Part shown: positions 57,450 to 64,000 of the stretch, one piece after another
Layout of the letters: the number at the start of each line of letters is the position of its first letter
How positions within the stretch are numbered: the stretch's first letter is position 1
Assembly (NCBI GenBank): GCA_949130485.1
Contig: OX422197.1
Coordinates: 3,850,205-3,914,204 of the forward strand
Reading direction: 5' to 3'
Length of the DNA stretch: 64,000 nucleotides
DNA from: Agelas oroides
Taxonomy: Eukaryota; Porifera; Demospongiae; Agelasida; Agelasidae
Made by a program: the position numbers and the translations under genes
Notes under the pieces: model-generated
Seen by the model: only the letters and a program-made list of their open reading frames with translations
What the model was told of the DNA's origin: nothing
Database searches by the model: none

Positions 57450-58840
57450 GCTTCTAGCCCGTTTGCGCATGCGCTTCAATGTGTTGCTATGTTAGCGGTG
57501 TGTTTATTTGTGAACGCAGCTGTTTTTCGAAGGTTGCACTAGTAGTCTAGCTAGCTTACAGGTACGGTAGTACTCAGTTACTTGTAGTAACAACCATTTT
57601 TGTCGTAGCTGCGACTTTGAAACCGTTCAACACTGCGATGGGCGACGACAGCCAGTCCGGAAACGGGCCCGAGTGGCGAAGCCTTATGAGAATTGACGGC
57701 TATGCCGTGATGCTTTCTGCTGTTTTCCAACAGCGCTGTTGACAAATTATGTTTCTGAAGGCATCCTATGTCCACGAAACAAGCCTCAAAGCTAGCTTCG
57801 TAGCCACCGTGAGCACAGAGCGTTACCGGTTTGATTTTCGTCTCTTTTGGCCCGTTGGGGCTTGTCCGCGCGGCTTGTTCTCGGACTGGCCATCGCTGTA
57901 GTCGACCCATTCTGTTATCGCAATGCTGAGCGGTTGAGAATGCACATAAAAAATTCTGCGTAAATCCAGGCAAATAAAGTTACCTGTACTTGATGCCCGC
58001 GGGATACAAACTACAAGGCTTTATCTGAAATATAATGCACTCTATTACATAGCAACCACATAGTAACGGGCTAGAAGAGAATTTACAAGTATTCTATGGG
58101 ATTTAGAACACCTGCTGTTGACCAATCATATTGAAGTATTTACTACAACCATGATCTAAAACTGGTGATGAATGCTTTAGGCGTTAATTATTAATTACCA
58201 AAACCAAAGTGTAATTTTTAGAGAAAGGATCACTAAAAACTAGTGTTCCACATTTTTTTCAAACAAACACAACGGCCAAGGATGCTGATGACCTGCGGGG
58301 GATGGATGGTGTGCAAAGGTATTGAGGAGCATTACCAGAGGATAGCGCTGAAAGAGCTTGGGGGGAGGGGGCTCAAGGACAAGGTGAATGCAGCCATGGT
58401 GATAAGGATGTGACTAATATGCGACTATGATAGGAAGATGGAGGAAATGCTGGAAACAGGTACCTATACAGAAAGCTAAAGGGGGACTCAACAGCAACCC
58501 CAGGAGAATGGCTGTTACCAACTGGATACTTGCTCTCCCTTCCCCCTCTCTTTCCTACCTCCCACCCTCCTTCCCGTTCTTCCTCTCTCCTTCCACCCTC
58601 TCCCCAGGTAGCTGTCTTCCAAAGCTGCTGCTCACCCAGAGGGCTGAGGCGAGTACAAGTACCTGCATGGAGAATGCCAGCCACGGTGTTGGATATCAGT
58701 GTGTGGTGTGTGTGTGTGTGTGTTCTGCCATGTCTTAACAGCAGAATCGGACACGATTTTAGATCAAAGAAAAACGCATCATAATTTACGAGCTCAGTAC
58801 AACAATAATATTAAAAAAATAAAAATCCGCGCCTGGGGGG
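57450..58840. other. no recognisable gene
   Basis: Minus-strand ORF 57578-57973 and plus-strand ORF 58427-58738 lack recognisable domains. Pyrimidine tracts at about 58540-58600 resemble acceptor regions but no exon chain was built. A short TG microsatellite lies at about 58700. Confidence 0.3.
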
Positions 58841-58847
58841 TCTGTCC

Positions 58848-59140
58848 CTATTGAAATGGCCCCAGCTTTTTGTGTGTGAACTGCATTTCCCCACGCCCAC
58901 TCGGCACTACAGAGAAGTACCGTCCGGCACTGATATTTCCAGTCTGGCACTGGTGTGCCCATTCCCCCATGTAGGAGAGGTATCTCTCGAATTCCTGGTG
59001 CTCTCCTTTCATCATGTGGTCAAAGAGCCCATGGACCCTTTGGCCATCCACTTTTACAAGACATCTTGAGTCGCAATGCCTCATTGCAAAATAGTCAAGC
59101 CAGTCTTTGAAGTTGTTTAGTGATTGTGCTGGAGTACCTC
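58848..59140 (-). CDS. candidate 3'-terminal exon, unknown protein
   Basis: On the minus strand, a strong polypyrimidine acceptor (ccctctccctcccctgtag) is followed by an open frame of about 95 codons. It reads GTPAQSLNNFKDWLDYFAMR, DSRCLVKVDGQRVHGLFDHM, KGEHQEFERYLSYMGEW and ends THKKLGPFQ stop. The charged, non-repetitive composition is coding-like. No family is recognised. It could be a transposon gene or a host gene; the upstream exon was not found. Confidence 0.45.
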
Positions 59141-59162
59141 CTACAGGGGAGGGAGAGGGAGA

Positions 59163-59179
59163 GGGTTAGGGTTAGGGTT
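59163..59179 (+). repeat. short interstitial (TTAGGG)-like array
   Basis: gggttagggttagggtt, just under three telomeric-type units, within the presumed intron upstream of the candidate exon at 58848-59140. Confidence 0.6.
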
Positions 59180-59703
59180 TCCACTTGCATCACTCTTGGG
59201 AAAGGCAGGAAGGGGCAGTACTATTGCATGAGTGGTTGTGGATTTTAATAAGGGCTTCCAAACAAACTTTTCTCTCAAACAGAGAGACCAAGCGGCCTCC
59301 AGTTTTTCCACTTATGGTGGGAGTGCTACCTTTGAATAACTTGAAAACCAGCTGGAAACGCAAGTACCAAGTATGACAGCTGAGATTAGAAACCAGTCAA
59401 AATCCCATTTGAAAAATGTTAAAAAAAAAACAAAAAAAAAAACAAACAAACAAACAAACAAAAAAAAAACGTGATTAAACTCCATGAAAAGAGTAATGCA
59501 TGCCCAAACCAAAAATAATTGTATTTAGGTGGTTTTATTGTCTGATATCATCTATGACAACTACCAATTCAGTTGGCACGAGTTTTGGACCTTGCATTCA
59601 AAAGTTACAGCACAGAATTTGCATGTACCTCATCATTTTACACCTTGGAACTCGCATGTACCTTGCTGTTTCACACCTTGAAATTTTCACATACCTTTCT
59701 ACT

Positions 59704-59755
59704 AGCCTCGTTCCCCGGCTTTCCCTGCTAAGGAGGGGGAGAGCCTGGTACATTT
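59704..59755. repeat. TAGCCTCG-family remnant
   Basis: tagcctcgttccccggcttt and gagagcctggta form imperfect arms. The outer right terminus is missing, as in a similar remnant at about 1848-1890. No duplication found. Confidence 0.5.
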
Positions 59756-59813
59756 TATCGCGTGCGTGACATCAAGGGTAGACACGACTTACTGTCATTA
59801 TTCAAATAGAACG

Positions 59814-59915
59814 GTAGATCCAATCTAGCAGAAGAAATTTTTTTAATCCAATTATGTGGAAGGTAGCTTCACTAATTATTTTCGAGTCAATCCAATTTAG
59901 CAGAAGAGCCTGCTA
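59814..59915. repeat. dispersed repeat (tagatccaatcta), copy 2
   Basis: Matches 19667-19790 in order: tagatccaatctagcag, agaaatt, aatccaattatg, caatccaatttagcagaag. Non-coding. Confidence 0.6.
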
Positions 59916-61141
59916 GTCTGCTGTAGCCAGCGGTTTTTGTGCCATCTTATCTACGCATGTACTAGGATGGCTAGGCAGTTGAAGCGCTATGCAGGAGACT
60001 AAGCCTTGTAGAACCAGAAAACGATCGGCGAAGGAATGCCAATACTGCTGTGAACGGGCGGTGTGTGTTTCTGAGCTTGAAAACTGGCAGTGTGAAGTTC
60101 CTGAGGCTTTCAAATATCAATAAGATTGTCTCAGGGCTATCTGAGGTTGACAGAGGCTTCATGTTTTATGAATATTTGTTTCTTACGGATTCTTCCTTTC
60201 TTATGTAAGAATGATTGCTGAATCAGCAATTATTGCCTTCGAACGCAACAAATAATTTTCGACACAGGATATCTTCACTCGCAAGCAAGCTATTGACACG
60301 GAATAAAGACTAGCCTATAGCTAAGACCTGTAGATAAAACATCCAACAATCACGAAAAACCTTTCAGATATACGTTGGTCCCAAGTGCTATAAGTCTGTT
60401 GGGCGGGGCTTGGTGATGGTCGATTGTTTGCTAACAGTATCTCCGGTTCTCGAGAAGCTATCGACATGGGACAAGGACTGTCAGGAAGAGAGACTGTTGG
60501 CCTAAAATATATCACAAAATGAACAGTGTTTGACACACGATGCAGCTGTTATAAATGTGTAAGTGTTTCGCCCGTCCGGAAACCATAGAAATGGTGCATA
60601 CTACGTTTCCATAGTAAAAATTTCACACCGTTTTTTGAACACGGTTCGTACCATAGAACGACCGTAGTATGAAAACGGAACGTAAACTTTATTTTGGCCC
60701 CTTCTGTATAAACCATGGCTGAATGAGTTCTCCATGCAGGCTACCTGCTGACCTGTCCTCCTCCTCTTTTACTCTGTCTTTCTCCTCTAGTACTCTTTTC
60801 GCCATCCTGCATTCCAAATAAAAGACACCCACCATGTATAAATTAATCATCAGTGGTACACTACATTTGACACTGCCAAATCTAATTTCTGCCAGGCTAA
60901 GTTTGGCAACTACAAGTTGGAGAAGCTAGAAACAAGCACATACCAACACAAACTGACAGCTCCTTGTTCCCCCCTGAACCACTTACTCAGCACTTCTCCA
61001 ACTTGAATTAAGAGTATGTGTATAATACTAGGTATTTGTATTCGTGCTGTATGACTCACGCACATCTCCATGACCTTTGAATCAACACGTGTGGATATTA
61101 GTTAGTAGGCACGGCATGTGCTTTTCGGTCATGCATGTGCA

Positions 61142-61200
61142 TAGCTTCGTTCCCAGGCTCGTGCATGGGTGGGGCACGCACGAGCCTGGGAATGAGGCTA
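61142..61200. mobile_element. 59-bp TAGCCTCG-family element, 9-bp TSD
   Basis: tagcttcgttcccaggctcg at the left and cgagcctgggaatgaggcta at the right. Flanks gcatgtgca at 61133-61141 and 61201-61209 match perfectly. It is almost nothing but its two termini, so it shows the minimum sequence that was still mobilised. Confidence 0.9.
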
Positions 61201-61637
61201 GCATGTGCAATGAAATGCAAAAAGTTTGAGAAGGAAGGCAAAGCGTACGTATTGAGTTCGAGAATGTGAGCGCGTTTTTGGACCGCACAGAACGTGAGGA
61301 GATGGTCGTTTATCAAGACGACCACATGCTTTATTAGCTTCGCTAGGCACTGCTGCTCTCTCTCATACTCATCGTTCTCAACATGGACATCACGGTGTTG
61401 TGGCTACATTTACACTCTGTCTTCTCTTCCATTTTCGTGCAAGGTTCCTAGCTCTCCCTCTCTTCCATCACAATTTCTGCCATTTTGACGTTGAGACAAT
61501 GAGACTGCTAGCACCATTACAGCACTGAGAACAATAAACCTACGTACAGGATGTTTAATTGCATTCCTAAGTGGGACAAATGTTTGCGCACAAGCCACAC
61601 CCTCAATTACATTCTAAAGGGTGACAAATTGCATTCC

Positions 61638-61690
61638 GTAATGCAGTAAATTGTACTCGGCTGCGCCTCGTACAATTATTTCCGCATTAC
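61638..61690. repeat. short hairpin with conserved CG-rich centre (H6)
   Basis: Arms gtaatgc..aattgtac and gtacaatt..gcattac surround tcggctgcgcctc, the inverse of the CGAGG-CGCAGC-CGA centre seen in the other hairpins. Shortest member. Confidence 0.6.
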
Positions 61691-62084
61691 TCGTGCTATT
61701 AATCCCAAATACTGCACCAAACCATGCTATTACATGTACTTGTAGCATGGCAGCCATACAAATCAAAGGCACCGCCTGCAGTTTATATAGTGTACCCAAG
61801 TTCTAACTCCCAGGTGTGTTCTAACTTCCAATTAGTGGTAGTTAGAACCATCAATTAGGGACGTAGTTAGAACACTGCACCCAAAACACTTCAAAAAGTG
61901 CACCAAAACCTTACCAAGCAACATAAAAAGTTTAAATACTTCAAGAAACAAATACACAAGTAACACACAACACAAAAGATCCTACTCTACAACTGGAGAT
62001 CACTAGAAGCCAAAACTGAGTTCAGAAACACGTCGTCATCAGCGTCTACAGCCACAGTGACTGAGGTACTCATTCCCTGGAAGT

Positions 62085-62768
62085 TCTGATGATGAGTATC
62101 CGTTTCGTGCTAGAATCAAGGTGAGTGCTTGAACCGTTTGAGTTATCGTTGTTTGACAAAATGGTCTGAACAAAGAAAGAAAGAACAACAAAAATGGCAC
62201 TTTTGCTACCTCACTCTTTTTTGTTTAACCCTTTTTACCCGAATGACGACTACAGTTGTCATGAATAAAGGTACATTAATTACGAATGACGACTATAGTC
62301 GTCATGGCCACTATCGAGCGGTTAGCGCTGGATACCCCACGGCCACATAGTATATACTTAGTATGTGCCACAGGAAGTCGAATAAAGCATTATTAGCTGT
62401 GCGGTCCTGTAGGAACTTTCCCCGGAAATCATGTTCTGTTGTACTTAGTACTGCCACAAAACATCTGGTTTCCCACGCGCTATTGGTCCTACTGAATTTG
62501 TTCTCGCTAAAATAACACAATGAATCAACATAGTACAAAATCACCATTTTTTCTGTTGCTGCTCTCATAATCACATGTTTATTCTGTGCATGCGCATCGG
62601 GTATAAAGGGTTAACTGTCTTCCGCGTGGCTTTTGGCCACTTATATAAATATCAGTCTTGCTGATCACAAAGGCACTCAAAGAGGAAGCCTGGGCGCTTG
62701 AATAAGCTTTTAGCGTGTTTGTGGTGAACTTATTATTGCATATATTACGGCGTCGGCGCCATCCCTAC
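62085..62768 (-). repeat. R2 repeat, copy 3, interrupted
   Basis: Inverted copy of the 32633-33738 repeat: tccgtttcgtgctagaatc, gtggcttttggccacttata, ggcactcaaagaggaagcct, then cgtcggcgccatccctaca. It is interrupted by the TTAA-flanked element at 62229-62610. Confidence 0.75.
62229..62610. mobile_element. piggyBac-type MITE with TTAA duplication
   Basis: The ends are ccctttttacccga and its inverse, tcgggtataaaggg. Flanks are TTAA at 62225-62228 and 62611-62614. TTAA targets and CCC-type ends are hallmarks of the piggyBac superfamily. The interior holds an exact palindrome, atgacgactatagtcgtcat (about 62284), and a related imperfect one before it. No transposase. It is younger than the R2 copy it interrupts. 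Confidence 0.85.
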
Positions 62769-62777
62769 ACTGACAAG

Positions 62778-62910
62778 ACTTAAAAACATTAAAAATGTAA
62801 AAGGATGTAGGGATGGCATGCCAAAAAGTATGCAAACAAGGTAGGAATGATATAATAGTAAAGGTAAATTTACAAAGCCTCATCCCTGCATTGTTTTTCA
62901 CATTAGTTTG
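62778..62910 (+). repeat. R2-type fold-back tail
   Basis: aagacttaaaaacattaaaa, gatgtagggatggcatgcc, then a partner tail near 62880. It lies between two inverted R2 copies and in the opposite orientation to the tail at 62915-63030, so the two tails form a larger inverted pair. Confidence 0.65.
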
Positions 62911-62914
62911 CAAC

Positions 62915-63888
62915 TGTAATGTAAAAAGATGTAGGGATAGGGCTTTGTAAATTTACCTTCACTATTATCATTCCTACCTTGTTTGCATACTTTTTGGCAT
63001 GCCATCCCAACATCCTTTTACATTTTTAATGTTTTTTAAGTCTTGTTTCTGTACTTTTTTGATGTTAATCTCAGTTACAGTTAGACTTAAGCCTACGAAG
63101 AGTATTTCATTCTACAACCCCAGAACTTGAAACGGCATCGACAATTTAGTAGTGGTTCCAAGCATGTAATAACATTGCCAGCTAGAATCTGATGAAGGCC
63201 AACCACTCTCCGGAGCTCCGTAAAACCAATCTCCTGAATTTCGACCACATGATGACTGACCAGCTGAAGCACAGAAAATTGACAACTGACCATCATAGCA
63301 TCACTAAAGCTTTGAGTAGCTACTTTACTTAGTGTAGCTATAAGTTGGCAGCTGAATGCAGCGCTTTACCTATGTAGTGTTCATAAACCTTGCCCACTAC
63401 TACGGGAAGAGACCGTGCCAGTATGGTGCCAGCCGCATGCAGTTACTTTCGCTCGAGCTTTCGCTTGAGCACAAGTGTCGTTCCCAGACCAATGAGCATG
63501 TAATTTGGCCTGGGAACGAGATTCGTGTGCGCATGTGTACAAAATTAGAAAATGGCGTCCTTCACAACGGACAGCAACCACAGAGTGTTGTGAATGACTT
63601 TTATTGACCAGGGTGAATTTGAAGCTATGAACATGCTGAGTGGTCGTAGAGCTCCGCGCTGATAAGCATCAGTTTCGTGCTAAAATGACGGTGAGTACTT
63701 AAACTGTTTGCCAGATATCGTTGTTGAACATCGTGGTCTTAACAAGAAGAAAGAAAGAATACGAAAAATGGCACTTTTGCTATCACACACTTTTGCGTTT
63801 AGCTGTCTTCCGCGTGGCTTTTGGCCACTTATATGAGTCTTGCTGATCACAAAGGCACTCAAAGAGGAAGCCTGGATGCTTAAATACC
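62915..63888 (-). repeat. R2 repeat, copy 4
   Basis: Inverted, near full-length relative of the copy at 32633-33738, ending with gcctggatgcttaaatacc. It includes the MSAFVISKTHISGQKPRGRQ frame (63862 downwards) shared by the other copies. Confidence 0.8.
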
Positions 63889-64000
63889 GTAATCACTCTA
63901 ATAATTCGAACCATCCAATTATTCGAACACCCCCCCTTTTCCGGGAAAAATGCTTAATTTTTGTATTCCAAGCATTCGAACACCCACGTTCGAAATTATT
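63887..64000. mobile_element. partial element with ctaataattcgaac terminus
   Basis: taccgtaatcactctaataa then ttcgaaccatcc and attcgaacacccc, cut by the window end. The style resembles the left end at 31870. Only one terminus is visible. Confidence 0.4.

Noticed and set aside
58271-58300. Another ctgatga motif
   Set aside because: No paired stems and no GAAA follow.
59163-59179. Chromosome end or telomere
   Set aside because: Fewer than three units, with ordinary sequence on both sides.
63181-63240. Possible hammerhead core ctgatga near 63190
   Set aside because: It belongs to the R2 repeat, and no GAAA, stem II or cleavage triplet follows at the required spacing.

Overview
This is a eukaryotic, animal-type window, most likely from a sponge (demosponge) or another early-branching marine invertebrate. 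There are no long bacterial-style genes or operons, and candidate exons have GT/AG borders. Nearly every long reading frame belongs to a transposable element. The organism call is an inference. It rests on the mix of DUF3504 (Crypton-type) tyrosine recombinases, Ulp1-PHD transposon genes, HIRAN-domain ORFs, a Penelope-like reverse transcriptase with a hammerhead ribozyme, DIRS-like pieces and very abundant fold-back elements. No species is named.

Layout. 1-8 kb: AAACCGG-rich duplicated repeats, a palindromic element, a perfect 567-bp TTC/GAA tract, a broken YWKDPE-repeat ORF and a 1.07-kb fold-back element. 8-15 kb: candidate exons of minus-strand genes and a 57-bp minisatellite (about 28 units) that is open on both strands. 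16.7-17.4 kb: a TA-flanked terminal-inverted-repeat (TIR) element carrying an intact HIRAN ORF. 17.5-25 kb: minisatellites, a TIR element with a basic repeat ORF, a broken DUF3504 recombinase and a 400-bp dispersed repeat. 24.4-27.3 kb: a decayed DIRS-like retroelement on the minus strand, then a piggyBac transposase fragment. 28-41 kb: mostly dispersed repeats and fold-back elements, including a second HIRAN fragment. 41-46 kb: nested fold-back elements and a broken Ulp1-PHD gene. 48.3-56.8 kb: a DUF3504 recombinase gene split by a Ginger-like transposon and by a 5.3-kb nested block that contains a Penelope-like RT and a hammerhead ribozyme. 57-64 kb: hairpins, one candidate terminal exon, small elements with clear target-site duplications (TSDs) and two inverted copies of a 1.1-kb repeat.

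The strongest results are insertion events that can be read directly. One palindromic family (TAGCCTCG termini) and related elements leave 9-bp duplications at seven places. One element with TGTTACAGG ends is flanked by CCGG and fits Ginger1. One TTAA-flanked piggyBac-type MITE (short non-autonomous element) sits inside another repeat. Removing the Ginger-like and 5.3-kb insertions re-joins a single recombinase gene in frame at both junctions, which gives a relative order of events. The least explained signal is a family of hairpins that share a CGAGGGCGYAGCCCGAGG-type centre but have unrelated long arms; hairpins of this kind bracket one DUF3504 recombinase and sit just upstream of the other.
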